Below are positions 25,863 through 34,864 of a DNA stretch of 64,000 nt, piece after piece. Position numbers and translations under genes: made by a program. Position 1 is the first letter of the stretch. Each line of letters starts with the position of its first letter. The stretch is from Pseudolysinimonas sp051954455 (GTDB lineage: Bacteria > Actinomycetota > Actinomycetes > Actinomycetales > Microbacteriaceae). The notes beneath the pieces are model-generated. The model saw only the letters and a program-made list of their open reading frames with translations. It was not told the origin of the DNA and did not search any database. The stretch spans positions 1 to 64,000 of the forward strand of contig NZ_JBQCHS010000023.1 in NCBI RefSeq assembly GCF_051954455.1, read 5' to 3'.

Positions 25863-27145
25863 GCCGGCAGCCGGTGCCGCCGGAGGCGGAGGAGGATGGC
25901 GGCGACGACCGGGATCCCGATCCCGAGCGCGATCGAGACGATCACCATCGCCTCCACACGGCCTACAGCGAACCACAGGACACCGAAGCCGGCCGCCGAC
26001 ACGAAGCGGGCGATCGCCACCACCGTCTGCGCGGCGGCGATCCCGGTTCCCCGGGAGGACGCGGGCACGAACTGCGTCGCGAGGGCCGGCAGCACCCCGT
26101 CGGTCGCGGCGTAGTAGGCGCCCAGGCAGGCGATGGTCACGACGGTCGCCGCCGCTCCGGTGAACGGGAGCGCGGCGGAGACGTAGGCCGCCAGCAGGAG
26201 GACATGGCCGATGATGAACACCCGCACCCGGCCGAAGCGATCCGCGACCCGTCCGAGGGGGATCGCGAGCGCGAGGAAGGCGACGTTGGTCCCCACGTAC
26301 AACAACGGGAACCACTGCGCGGCGAAGTCGTCGCGGGTCTGCAGGACGAGATAGAGGAAGCCGTCGCCGATCGTCAGCAGACCGAGGATCCCGGACGCTG
26401 CGAGGAGGATCCGGATCCCGGGCTGGGCCAGTTCCCGCCAGCGCAACGCGGGTCGGGCGGGCGGGCGATCCGACACGGTGTCCGCCGGGGTCACGGCCTC
26501 GGCCGCCTCCGCGCGCGGCCGGCGGTTCGGCACGATGATGCCGAGCACCGCCACCCCGATGATCGCGAACGCGAGCGACACGACGAAGACCGTGCTGAAT
26601 CCGTTCGGGATGAGCAGCAGGATCACGAACGCCAGCAGGGGCCCGACGGCGGCGCCCAGATTGTCGAGGGTGCGGTGCACGCCGAAGGCGGTGGCCAGCT
26701 GCGCCTTCGGCGAGGCGGCGGTGATGAGCGCGTCGCGGGGCGCTGTCCGGATGCCCTTGCCGAGGCGGTCGGCGGTGAGCACGGCGGTGATCGCCGCGAA
26801 GCCGCCCGCGAAGAGGAGCCCGACCCTCGCCACCATGGAGAGCCCGTAGCCGGTGAAGGCCACCCACTTCGGCATGTCGTTCCGGTCGGAGAGCCAGCCG
26901 CCGCCGAGTCGGACGAAAGCGGACACGCCCTGGTACAGCCCGTCGAGGATCCCGTACGCGATCGTGGAGAGACCGAGGACCGACGTGATGTACAGGGGGA
27001 GGATCGCGCTGACCGACTCCGACGAGATGTCGGTCAGCATGCTCACGATGCCGAGCGAGATGACGACCGAGGACACCTTGTTCCGGGTGCGGACGCGGCG
27101 GTCCCGGTCGCCGCGCTCCGGACGATTCGTGAGCGAGATGTACAC
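25859..27145 (-). CDS. MFS transporter
   Basis: 428 residues with about 11-12 membrane segments. The loop 2-3 motif is seen as GGWLSDRNDMPKW, with a repeat in the second half as GRVADRFGRVRV, typical of the major facilitator superfamily. The start used is GTG 27145; a later start near VSSVVISLG would also give a complete transporter. It lies 1 nt after the preceding hypothetical gene and overlaps the beta-propeller gene. The substrate is unknown; context suggests export of a small molecule linked to the glycopolymer. Confidence 0.8.
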   Translation of the reverse strand: MYISLTNRPERGDRDRRVRTRNKVSSVVISLGIVSMLTDISSESVSAILPLYITSVLGLSTIAYGILDGLYQGVSAFVRLGGGWLSDRNDMPKWVAFTGYGLSMVARVGLLFAGGFAAITAVLTADRLGKGIRTAPRDALITAASPKAQLATAFGVHRTLDNLGAAVGPLLAFVILLLIPNGFSTVFVVSLAFAIIGVAVLGIIVPNRRPRAEAAEAVTPADTVSDRPPARPALRWRELAQPGIRILLAASGILGLLTIGDGFLYLVLQTRDDFAAQWFPLLYVGTNVAFLALAIPLGRVADRFGRVRVFIIGHVLLLAAYVSAALPFTGAAATVVTIACLGAYYAATDGVLPALATQFVPASSRGTGIAAAQTVVAIARFVSAAGFGVLWFAVGRVEAMVIVSIALGIGIPVVAAILLRLRRHRLPA

Positions 27146-27146
27146 G

Positions 27147-27692
27147 TCAGCGCCTCGCGACCGTGAACAGGCCGAAGATCGACAGCTCCGTCCCGGCGGC
27201 GGTGGCGCTCGTCGTGATGGTGATCCGGTCGGCGGAGCGCGAGTACTCGGTGACGGTCGTGCCGGGCTGCGCGGTTCCGGGTGCGGACGTCATGCGGAGG
27301 GCGGCGTACCGCTCCGCATAGGCGGCCTGCACCTGCGCGGGGGTCGCCGCCACCTCGGCGGTCGCCGCGACCTGGACCCGTGCGCCGTCGACCGCGACCG
27401 AGCTGGACCGGACCGTCGATCCTTCGAGCGGCGCCGCGACATCGGGGAACCCGGTCACGAGGCGTCCGGAGGCGCTTCCCGGTTCCGGCGCGGAGGTCAG
27501 CAGCGGAGTGGCGGGATTCAACGCGGGTCGGGTCGGCGTGGCCGTCGGCGGCCCCGCCTCGCGGCCGCCCGTGACGGACGGGGACGGGACGGACGGGCCG
27601 TTGCCGGCCCAGACGAAGGCGATCACGGCGGCCGCGGCGACGACGACGAGGATCGCCGCGACGACGATCGCGATCCGGGGGCTGAGCTTCAC
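27147..27692 (-). CDS. Hypothetical membrane-anchored protein
   Basis: 181 residues. GTG 27692 overlaps the stop of the acetyltransferase gene (GTGA). One N-terminal membrane segment (about 7-29) is followed by a Pro/Thr-rich linker (30-70) and a small outside domain with valine/threonine-rich strands. I do not recognise a family. It is in the same tight operon as the acetyltransferase, MFS, propeller and glycosyltransferase-fusion genes. Confidence 0.6.
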   Translation of the reverse strand: MKLSPRIAIVVAAILVVVAAAAVIAFVWAGNGPSVPSPSVTGGREAGPPTATPTRPALNPATPLLTSAPEPGSASGRLVTGFPDVAAPLEGSTVRSSSVAVDGARVQVAATAEVAATPAQVQAAYAERYAALRMTSAPGTAQPGTTVTEYSRSADRITITTSATAAGTELSIFGLFTVARR

Positions 27693-28300
27693 GCCTGCGC
27701 CTCGATCCGCAGACCGTCGCTGTCCTCGACGTAGAGCTCGCCGCTGGAGGGGCAGCGCCAGCGCCCGTTCCCCTCGTCCACCAGCCGCACGCCCACGCGG
27801 CCGACCCAGCCGATCCGGCGGGCCGGCGATCCCGCGACCAGCGCGAACGCCGGCACGTCGCGGACGACGGTGGACCCGGCCGCGACGAGCGCCCACGGTC
27901 CGATCTCGACGGGGGCCACACAGACGCTGCGGGCGCCGATGGCAGCGCCGGCCCGCACGGTCACGCCGACCGCGTGCCAGTCGTCCGCCGACTTGAGGCT
28001 CATGTCCGGGTTGACGGCACGCGGATTCAGGTCGTTGGTGAAGACCACCGCGGGGCCGACGAACACCCCGTCCTCCAGGACGGCGGGCTCGTAGACGAGC
28101 GCGAGGTTCTGGACCTTGCAGTTGCGCCCCATGCGCACGCCCGGTCCGACGTAGACGCCGCTGCCGATCACGGTACCGCCGCCGATCTCCGCGCCGCTGC
28201 GCACGTGCGCGCGGTGCCAGATCTGCGCACCGGCGCCGACGATCGCGCCGTCCTCGACCTGGGCGGAATCGGCGATGCGCGGGGCGCGCTCCTCGGTCAC
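27689..28300 (-). CDS. Hexapeptide-repeat N-acetyltransferase (WbpD/WlbB-like)
   Basis: 203 residues, left-handed beta-helix. IWHRAHVRSGAEIGGG, KVQNLALVYEPAVLEDGVFVGPAVVFTNDLNPRA, and SPARRIGWVGRVG followed by a CPSSG/LYVE tail closely follow the pattern of WbpD/WlbB enzymes, which acetylate the 3-amino group of a UDP-amino-uronic acid. The first Cys of the usual CPxCG tail is kept and the second is replaced by Ser. GTG 28300 has AGGGAGAG upstream. It heads the minus-strand operon running to 22285. It completes a WlbA/WlbC/WlbB-like set with the genes at 8575 and 12384. Confidence 0.82.
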   Translation of the reverse strand: MTEERAPRIADSAQVEDGAIVGAGAQIWHRAHVRSGAEIGGGTVIGSGVYVGPGVRMGRNCKVQNLALVYEPAVLEDGVFVGPAVVFTNDLNPRAVNPDMSLKSADDWHAVGVTVRAGAAIGARSVCVAPVEIGPWALVAAGSTVVRDVPAFALVAGSPARRIGWVGRVGVRLVDEGNGRWRCPSSGELYVEDSDGLRIEAQA

Positions 28301-28372
28301 GGCGTGCTCTCCCTGGGGGTTCGGGGGCGCCCGACGCCGTGGGGTGCGGGCGCGGGGTCGTCGGTCCTCCGT

Positions 28373-28378
28373 AGGTTA
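28373..28378 (-). promoter_or_regulatory. -10 box of the acetyltransferase-glycosyltransferase operon
   Basis: TAACCT on the minus strand, the same hexamer as in the two other promoters of this locus. It would start a leader of about 70 nt before GTG 28300. The -35 is unclear. Confidence 0.4.
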
Positions 28379-28421
28379 CGTGGTCGAGCCGGGCTCGAAA
28401 AGCCGCCCGATGAGGGGGCGC

Positions 28422-31400
28422 TCAGCCGGCGAGCGCCTTGCGCACCCGTTGGACGCTGACCGGACCGCGGGCGCCGAGAGGCTGCGCGAAGAGCGACAGC
28501 CGGAGCTCCTCGAGCATCCACCGCACCGCGACCAGGCGCTCGGGGATGTCGAACCGCAGGGGGAGCGGTCCTCCCGCGTCGCGGTAGAGCGCGACGGCCT
28601 GCTCGACCTCGGTCTGCCAGGCGCGGTCGCGGCCCAGGTTCTCGGGCATCCGTTCGACGCGGTGGACGATGCCGGCGAGGTAGACGGGCACGCGCGGCAG
28701 CTGCGCCGCGCCGGTGATCCGGAGGAATCCGGGGTGGATGAGCGCGTCGAGCTGCGCGCGCGCGTCGGCGAGCGGGCCCATCAGCGCGAGCGACGACGAC
28801 GCGGAGATCGTCTTGTCGGCCTCCCGCGCGGCGGCGAGGGCGCGCGCGGCGAGCGACACGACGGCGAAGGAGCGGTCGATGAGCGCGGCCGACACCTCCT
28901 GGCGGAGCGCGGCGAAGCCGGCCGCGTCGAAGGGTGCGCGCTCGCCCGCGAGGTCGTCGACCACGGCGAGGACGGCATCCTCGATGAGCGCCGCCACCGA
29001 GCGGTACGGGCTCGTCGCGAGCTGCAGCTTCTCGGTCGTCGTGAGGTGGTCCTGGATATAGGCGGCGGGGCTCGGCAGCGTCAGGGCGATGAGCCGGCGC
29101 ACCCCGCGGCGGTGGGCGACGAGCTGCTCGCCCGCGTTCGCGAGCACCCGGAGCGCGACGTGGTCGCCCTCGTCCACGAGCGCGGGATAGCCGCGGACCG
29201 CGCCGTTCTGCAGCTCCGTCGGGAGGTCGCCCAGGTCCCAGGCGTCGACGCGGTCGCGCTCGATCGCGGATCGCGGCGGGGCGACGGCGCGGGCGACGGA
29301 GCTGCGGGTGCGTTCCGCCAGTCGCGCCTGCAGCTCGCCGAGGTCCTTCGAGGTGCCGACGCGTCGGCCGCGCTCGTCGACGGCGGCGAACCCCATGCGC
29401 AGGTGCGCGGGCAGGCGCTCGACGTCGAAGTCCTCCGGGCGGATCACCACGTGGGCGAGGCGGCGGGCGGCGTCCGCGATCGCCCGGGTGAGCGGAACGG
29501 ACGGATCGTCGGGCAGCTCCGGCAGCATCCGTCGCGCCCAGTCCCCGGCCGGCACGAGCTCGCGGCGGAGCGCCTTCGGGAGCGTGCGCAGCAGCGCCGA
29601 CACGAGCTCCTCGCGCAGCGCGGGGACGAGGCGGTCGTACCCGGCGGGCGAGGCGGCCGGGAGCTGCGCGAGCGGGATCTCCACCGTGATGCCGTCGTCG
29701 ACCGCGCCCGGCTCGAAGCGGTAGTCGAGGCGGAATCCGCCCAGCTCGTCGGGGAAGGCCTCGGCGTCGTCGGGTTCGTCCTCCAGCAGGTCGGCGCGCG
29801 TCATCGCGAGGAGAGCGGGCGTCTCGCGGCGGGCGTCCTTCCACCAGCGCTCGAAGCGGCGCACGTCGGTGACGTCGGCCGGGATCCGGGCGTCGTAGAA
29901 GCCGACGAGCGCCTCGTCGCCGGAGAGGATGTCGCGGCGACGGGCCCGCTCCTCGAGCTCGCCGAGCTCGCGTCGCAACGCCCGGTTCTCGCGGTCGAAC
30001 CCGTAGAGCCCGTTGCGGGTGACGTCGTACGGCCACTCGCCGCCGACCAGCGCGTGTCGGATCAGCAGCTCGCGCGCCTGCTCGGGGTCGATTCGGGCGA
30101 GCTGGATCCGGCGCCGCGGCACGATCGGCACGCCGAAGAGCGTCACCCGCTCGTCGGCGACCGCGGAGCCCTGCCGCTTCTCCCAGCGCGGCTCGGAGTA
30201 CGAGCGCTTGACGAGCTCGCCGGCGAGCGGCTCGGCCCAGGCCGGGTCGATCGCGGCGACCGTGCGCGCGAACAGCCGACTCGTCTCGACGAGCTCGGCG
30301 GCCATGACGGCGGCGGGCGGCTTCTTCGCGAGGGACGACCCGGGGAAGATGGCGAAGCGCTGCTGCCGGGAGCCGAGGTACTCGGTCGCGGTGCGGCGGT
30401 CCTTCGCCTTCGCGCGCTCGTCGCGGAGACCGATACGGGAGAGGAGGCCGGAGAGCAGGGCCCTGTGGATCGCGTCGGGATCCACCCGCGGCGGACCGGC
30501 CGTGAGCCCGCCCTGCGACAGGATCTGGCGATACAGGTCCTGCCACTCCCGCACCCGCAGGTAGTTGAGGAACTCGTTCTTGCACATCCGCCGGAACGCG
30601 CTGCCCGACAGCGCCCGGCGCTGCTCCTCGAGGTGGTCCCAGAGCCTCAGCAGCCCGAGGAAGTCGGAGGTCGGGTCGGCGAACCGGGCGTGCGCCTGGT
30701 CGGCCTGCGCCCGCTTCTCGAGCGGCCGCTCCCGCACGTCCTGGATCGACAGCCCGGCGACGATCGCCGCGACCTCGCGCGCCACGCCCGCCTTCTTCGC
30801 CTCGACGAGCATCCGCCCGAAGCGCACGTCGACGGGCAGCCGCGCGAGCTCGCGCCCGACCCCGGTGATGCGGGGTCCCGCGGGTCGAGTGGTCGGCGCA
30901 GCCGACGATCCGCTCACGGCGCCGAGCTCGAGCAGGAGGTCGAGGCCGTCCTGGATGCCGCGCGGGTCGGGCGGGGTGAGGAACGGGAAGCTCGCGATGT
31001 CGCCGAGGCCGAGCGAGATCATCTGCAGGATCACCGCGGCGAGGTTGGTGCGGAGGATCTCGGCATCCGTGAACTCGGGTCGGCGCTCGAAGTCCTCCTC
31101 CGCGTACAGCCGGATCGCGATGCCGGGCGCCGTGCGGCCCGCGCGCCCGGCGCGCTGGTCGGCGCTCGCCCGGCTGATCGCCTCGATCGGCAGCCGCTGC
31201 ACCTTCGCGCGCGGGCTGTAGCGCGAGATGCGCGCGGTGCCGGCGTCGACGACGTAGCGGATGCCGGGCACGGTGAGCGAGGTCTCGGCGACGTTGGTCG
31301 CGAGGACCACCCGCGGCCGCGTCGAGCGCGAGAAGACCCGGTGCTGGTCGGCCGCGCTCAACCGCCCGTAGAGGGGGAGCACCTCCAGCTCGGGGAAGCG

Positions 31401-32186
31401 GCCCGACACGGCGTCCGCGGCATCCCGGATCTCCTGTTCGCCGGAGAGGAAGACGAGCACGTCGCCCGGGGTCTCGCGCTGCAGCTCCGCGAGGGCGTCG
31501 AGGATGCCCTGCTGCACGTCGCGGTCGTCGGAGGCCTCGCCCTCCTCGTCCTCGGTCGCCTCGGCGACGAGCGGACGGTAGCGGATCTCGACCGGGTAGG
31601 TGCGCCCGCTCACCTCGACGATGGGGGCCGGAACCCCGCTCGCGTCGGCGAAGTGCGCCGCGAAGCTCTCCGGGTCGATCGTCGCGCTCGTGACGATCAC
31701 CTTGAGGTCGGGTCGCCGGGGCAGCATCTCGCGCAGGTAGCCGAGCAGGAAGTCGATCGTGAGCGACCGCTCGTGCGCCTCGTCGAGGATGATCGTGTCG
31801 TAGCGGCGCAGCTCCCGGTCCCGGTTGATCTCGGCGAGCAGCACGCCGTCGGTCATGAGCTTGACGCGGGTGTCGCGCGCGGAGCGGTCGTCGAAGCGGA
31901 CCTGGTAGCCGACCACGCCGCCGAGCTCGACCCCGAGCTCCTCGGCGATGCGCTCCGCGATCGAGCGGGCCGCGATGCGGCGCGGCTGGGTGTGCGCGAT
32001 CCGCTCCCGGCCGAGCTCGAGACAGATCTTCGGCAGCTGGGTCGTCTTGCCCGACCCGGTCGCGCCGGCCACGACGACGACCTGGTGCTGCGCGATGGCG
32101 CGCGCGAGCTCGTCCCGGGCGGCGCTGACCGGCAGCTCGGGAGGGTAGGTGATGCGAAGCGGCTGCGCATCGGTCGGCGAGGGCAT
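28422..32186 (-). CDS. hrpA: ATP-dependent RNA helicase HrpA
   Basis: 1254-residue DEAH-box helicase acting on RNA/ribonucleoprotein. Walker A is GATGSGKT (residues 41-48) and the DEAH box is at 135-138 (ILDEAHERS). The helicase C-terminal part has VVLATNVAETSLTVPGI and QRAGRAGRTAPG. HA2 and OB domains follow, then the long DUF3418 C-terminal region typical of HrpA. Length matches the family (about 1280-1300). A TATCCT box 9 nt before the start suggests leaderless expression. It is divergent from the aldo/keto reductase gene across only 32 bp. Confidence 0.95.
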   Translation of the reverse strand: MPSPTDAQPLRITYPPELPVSAARDELARAIAQHQVVVVAGATGSGKTTQLPKICLELGRERIAHTQPRRIAARSIAERIAEELGVELGGVVGYQVRFDDRSARDTRVKLMTDGVLLAEINRDRELRRYDTIILDEAHERSLTIDFLLGYLREMLPRRPDLKVIVTSATIDPESFAAHFADASGVPAPIVEVSGRTYPVEIRYRPLVAEATEDEEGEASDDRDVQQGILDALAELQRETPGDVLVFLSGEQEIRDAADAVSGRFPELEVLPLYGRLSAADQHRVFSRSTRPRVVLATNVAETSLTVPGIRYVVDAGTARISRYSPRAKVQRLPIEAISRASADQRAGRAGRTAPGIAIRLYAEEDFERRPEFTDAEILRTNLAAVILQMISLGLGDIASFPFLTPPDPRGIQDGLDLLLELGAVSGSSAAPTTRPAGPRITGVGRELARLPVDVRFGRMLVEAKKAGVAREVAAIVAGLSIQDVRERPLEKRAQADQAHARFADPTSDFLGLLRLWDHLEEQRRALSGSAFRRMCKNEFLNYLRVREWQDLYRQILSQGGLTAGPPRVDPDAIHRALLSGLLSRIGLRDERAKAKDRRTATEYLGSRQQRFAIFPGSSLAKKPPAAVMAAELVETSRLFARTVAAIDPAWAEPLAGELVKRSYSEPRWEKRQGSAVADERVTLFGVPIVPRRRIQLARIDPEQARELLIRHALVGGEWPYDVTRNGLYGFDRENRALRRELGELEERARRRDILSGDEALVGFYDARIPADVTDVRRFERWWKDARRETPALLAMTRADLLEDEPDDAEAFPDELGGFRLDYRFEPGAVDDGITVEIPLAQLPAASPAGYDRLVPALREELVSALLRTLPKALRRELVPAGDWARRMLPELPDDPSVPLTRAIADAARRLAHVVIRPEDFDVERLPAHLRMGFAAVDERGRRVGTSKDLGELQARLAERTRSSVARAVAPPRSAIERDRVDAWDLGDLPTELQNGAVRGYPALVDEGDHVALRVLANAGEQLVAHRRGVRRLIALTLPSPAAYIQDHLTTTEKLQLATSPYRSVAALIEDAVLAVVDDLAGERAPFDAAGFAALRQEVSAALIDRSFAVVSLAARALAAAREADKTISASSSLALMGPLADARAQLDALIHPGFLRITGAAQLPRVPVYLAGIVHRVERMPENLGRDRAWQTEVEQAVALYRDAGGPLPLRFDIPERLVAVRWMLEELRLSLFAQPLGARGPVSVQRVRKALAG

Positions 32187-32195
32187 GAGCCCTTC

Positions 32196-32201
32196 AGGAT
32201 A
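32196..32201 (-). promoter_or_regulatory. hrpA: Probable -10 box of hrpA
   Basis: TATCCT on the minus strand ends 9 nt before ATG 32186. It lies inside the 32-bp gap to the divergent aldo/keto reductase gene, so the -35 of each gene would lie within the other coding sequence. Confidence 0.4.
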
Positions 32202-32218
32202 CGTGCCAGGCTGGATCC

Positions 32219-33046
32219 ATGACGGTTCCGAGCCTCCAGTTCAACGACGGCCACGCGATCCCGCAGCTCGGGTTCGGGGTCTACCGGGTCGACCCCGCCG
32301 AGACCGAGCGCATCGTCACCGACGCGCTCGAGGTCGGCTATCGGCACATCGACACGGCGGCGCTCTACGGCAACGAGGAGGGCGTCGGCCGCGCCATCGC
32401 GAACTCCGGCATCCCGCGAGACGAGCTCTTCATCACCACCAAGCTGTGGAACACCGACCAGGGCGCCGACGCGACCCGCGCCGCGTTCGCGTCGAGCCTC
32501 GAGAAGCTCGGCCTCGACCGCGTCGACCTGTACCTCATCCATTGGCCCGCCCCGGCGCGCGACCTGTTCGTCGAGACCTGGCGCACCTTCGAGGAGTTCC
32601 GCGACGCCGGCACGGCGACCTCCATCGGCGTCTCCAACTTCCGCCCGCAGGACCTCGACCGGCTCGCGGCCGAGACCGACACGGTCCCCGCGATCAACCA
32701 GATCGAGCTGCACCCGTTCTTCATCCAGCAGGGGCTCCGCGACTACGACGCGGCGCACGGGATCCTCACCGAGTCGTGGGGACCCCTCGGCCACGCCGTC
32801 GCCGACGTCCTCGGCTCCGGGCCGCTCGCCGAGATCGCGGAGGCGCACGGCGTCGGGCCGGCCCAGGTCGTCATCCGCTGGCACCTGCAGCACGGCCTCG
32901 TCGTGATCCCGAAGTCGAACAACCGCGACCGCATGGCGCAGAACTTCGACGTCTTCGGCTTCGAGCTGACGGACGACGAGATGGCCCGGATCGACGGGCT
33001 CGACACCGGCACGCGTTCGGGCGCGGACCCCGACACGCTCAACTGA
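32219..33046 (+). CDS. Aldo/keto reductase (2,5-diketo-D-gluconate reductase-like)
   Basis: 275 residues, a (beta/alpha)8 NADPH-dependent carbonyl reductase. The catalytic tetrad is visible as Asp45, Tyr50 (HIDTAALYGNE), Lys75 (ITTKLW) and His108 (LYLIHWP). The cofactor motif VIPKSNNRDRM is near residue 225. Length and motifs fit the AKR5/DkgA-DkgB group that reduces 2,5-diketogluconate and methylglyoxal-type aldehydes. The gene is 8 nt before the thioredoxin-domain gene, with which it probably forms an operon. Natural substrate uncertain. Confidence 0.9.
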   Translation: MTVPSLQFNDGHAIPQLGFGVYRVDPAETERIVTDALEVGYRHIDTAALYGNEEGVGRAIANSGIPRDELFITTKLWNTDQGADATRAAFASSLEKLGLDRVDLYLIHWPAPARDLFVETWRTFEEFRDAGTATSIGVSNFRPQDLDRLAAETDTVPAINQIELHPFFIQQGLRDYDAAHGILTESWGPLGHAVADVLGSGPLAEIAEAHGVGPAQVVIRWHLQHGLVVIPKSNNRDRMAQNFDVFGFELTDDEMARIDGLDTGTRSGADPDTLN

Positions 33047-33054
33047 CCCGGGCG

Positions 33055-34854
33055 ATGGCCTCCCGGCGGGGCGCCTCGCGTCTGGCGGACTCCACCAGCC
33101 CCTACCTGCTCGCGCATGCGCGCAACCCGGTCGACGGGTGGCCGTGGGGCGCCGAGGCGTTCGCCGAGGCGCGGCGGCGCGACGTGCCGGTCTTCATCTC
33201 GATCGGGTACGCGACCTGCCACTGGTGTCACGTGATGGCGCGCGAGAGCTTCATGGATCCGGCGATCGCCGCCGTGCTCGACGAGCGCTTCGTCGCCATC
33301 AAGGTGGACCGCGAGGAGCATCCCGACGTCGACGCGGCGATGCTCGCGCAGGCCGGCGCGTTCACGCGGAATCTCGGCTGGCCGCTCAGCGTCTTCACGA
33401 CGCCGGACGGGGCCGCGTTCTACGCGGGCACCTACTTCCCGCCGCGCGCGGTGCAGCGGGTGCCGGCGTTCCGCGAGGTGCTCGACGCGATCACCGAGGC
33501 ATGGACCGAGCGGCGGGCGGAGGTCGGCGCGATCGGCGCCGCGCTCGTCGAGGCCCTCGGCTCCCGGGCGCCGACGACCCGGGGCGCGGCGGTCGATCTC
33601 GACGCGGCGGCCGAGGCGATCGTGGCGCTCGAGGATCCGGAGCACGGCGGCCTCGGTCGCGGCGCCAAGTTCCCGAACGCGCCCGTGCTCGCGTTCCTCG
33701 CTGAGCACGGGCCGCGCGCGTTCGCGGAGCGCTCGCTCGACGTCATGGCCCGATCGCCGCTGCGTGACGCCGTCGACGGCGGGTTCTTCCGCTACGCGAC
33801 CCGGCCCGACTGGTCCGAGCCGCACTACGAGCGGATGCTCTCCGACAACGCGCAGCTGCTCGCACTAGCGGCCCGGCTCGACCGGCGGGACATCGCGGAG
33901 GGCGTCGCGGGCTTCCTGCTCGACACCCTGCGGCTGCCGGGCGGCGCCTTCGCGTCGGCGCAGGACTCCGAGAGCGAGCTCCGCGGGCAGCGCAGCGAGG
34001 GCGGCTGGTACGGCCTCGACGCCGCCGAGCGGAATCGGTATCCCGCTCCCGCCCTCGACCGCAAGGTGCTCGCCGGGCTCAACGGTCTCGCGATCGGCGC
34101 GCTCGCGACCGCCGGACAGCGCTTCGCCCGGCCCGACTGGATCGCCGCGGCGGTCGTCGCCGCCGGCGCGCTGCCGGTGCGGGAGGACGGCCGCCTCGTG
34201 CGCTCCTCGCTCGACGGGCGCGCCTCCGACGCGGTCGCGACTCTCGAGGACTACGGGGGCGTCGCGGGCGGACTGCTCCGCCTCGCACTCGCCACCGGCG
34301 ACGTGCGGCACGCGGTGCGCGCGCGGGAGCTGATCCGGGCGGCGGCCGACGGCCCGCCCGACGGCGCCGACCCGGTGCTCGCGGCGCAGGGCCTCGCTCT
34401 CGCCCCCGACCTCGCGGACGGCGCCCTGCCGTCCGGCCCCGCCCTCCTCGCCGAGGCGGCGCTCCTCCTCGCGACGCTGACCGGCGACGATGCGGCGCGC
34501 GCGCTCGCGGAGCGCACCGTCGCGCCGGCGCTCGCCGAGTCGGTCGGCCGCGCGAGCGCCTACGGCGCGGCCCTCGAGATCGCGGCGCGGCTCGGACGAC
34601 CGGACCGGCAGCTCATCGTCGTGGGCGACCCCGCGTCCCCGCTCGCCGCGGTCGCCCGCACCGCCGCCGCGGACGCGCTCGCGATCGTGACGCCGGAGCA
34701 GGCCGAGGCGTTCGCCGACGCCGGCTTCGAGCTCTTCGCCGGCCGGACCTCCCGTGGGGGAGCGGCGACCGCGTACTGGTGCGAGCACTTCGTCTGCCGG
34801 CTGCCGACGACCTCCCCCGAGGGGCTCTCGACCCTCGTCGCCCTCGCCCCCTAG
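33055..34854 (+). CDS. Thioredoxin-domain protein of the DUF255/YyaL (SPATA20) family
   Basis: 599 residues. The N-terminal thioredoxin-like domain contains the family CHWCHVM motif (Cys55, Cys58) and AIKVDREEHPDVD. The rest is an alpha/alpha barrel as in YyaL/N-acylglucosamine-epimerase-like proteins (NAPVLAFL, YERMLSDNAQLL, DRKVLAGLNGLAIGALA). It is about 70-100 residues shorter than many family members. The usual NPVDW-x-PW motif reads NPVDGWPW here, a small rearrangement at a conserved tryptophan. The biochemical role of the family is not settled. ATG 33055 has only a weak ribosome site; coupling to the upstream gene is likely. Confidence 0.85.
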   Translation: MASRRGASRLADSTSPYLLAHARNPVDGWPWGAEAFAEARRRDVPVFISIGYATCHWCHVMARESFMDPAIAAVLDERFVAIKVDREEHPDVDAAMLAQAGAFTRNLGWPLSVFTTPDGAAFYAGTYFPPRAVQRVPAFREVLDAITEAWTERRAEVGAIGAALVEALGSRAPTTRGAAVDLDAAAEAIVALEDPEHGGLGRGAKFPNAPVLAFLAEHGPRAFAERSLDVMARSPLRDAVDGGFFRYATRPDWSEPHYERMLSDNAQLLALAARLDRRDIAEGVAGFLLDTLRLPGGAFASAQDSESELRGQRSEGGWYGLDAAERNRYPAPALDRKVLAGLNGLAIGALATAGQRFARPDWIAAAVVAAGALPVREDGRLVRSSLDGRASDAVATLEDYGGVAGGLLRLALATGDVRHAVRARELIRAAADGPPDGADPVLAAQGLALAPDLADGALPSGPALLAEAALLLATLTGDDAARALAERTVAPALAESVGRASAYGAALEIAARLGRPDRQLIVVGDPASPLAAVARTAAADALAIVTPEQAEAFADAGFELFAGRTSRGGAATAYWCEHFVCRLPTTSPEGLSTLVALAP

Positions 34855-34857
34855 GCT
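34852..34857 (+). promoter_or_regulatory. TAGGCT box, leaderless-type start of the lipoprotein gene
   Basis: TAGGCT ends 7 nt before ATG 34865; its TAG is also the stop codon of the preceding gene. A TCGACC hexamer lies 18 nt upstream. Confidence 0.5.
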
Positions 34858-34864
34858 CGGCGGG

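Noticed and set aside
28275..32222. A 1300-codon open frame antisense to hrpA
   Set aside because: Low-complexity Arg/Glu/Leu/Val product; hrpA on the minus strand has all helicase motifs over the same bases.
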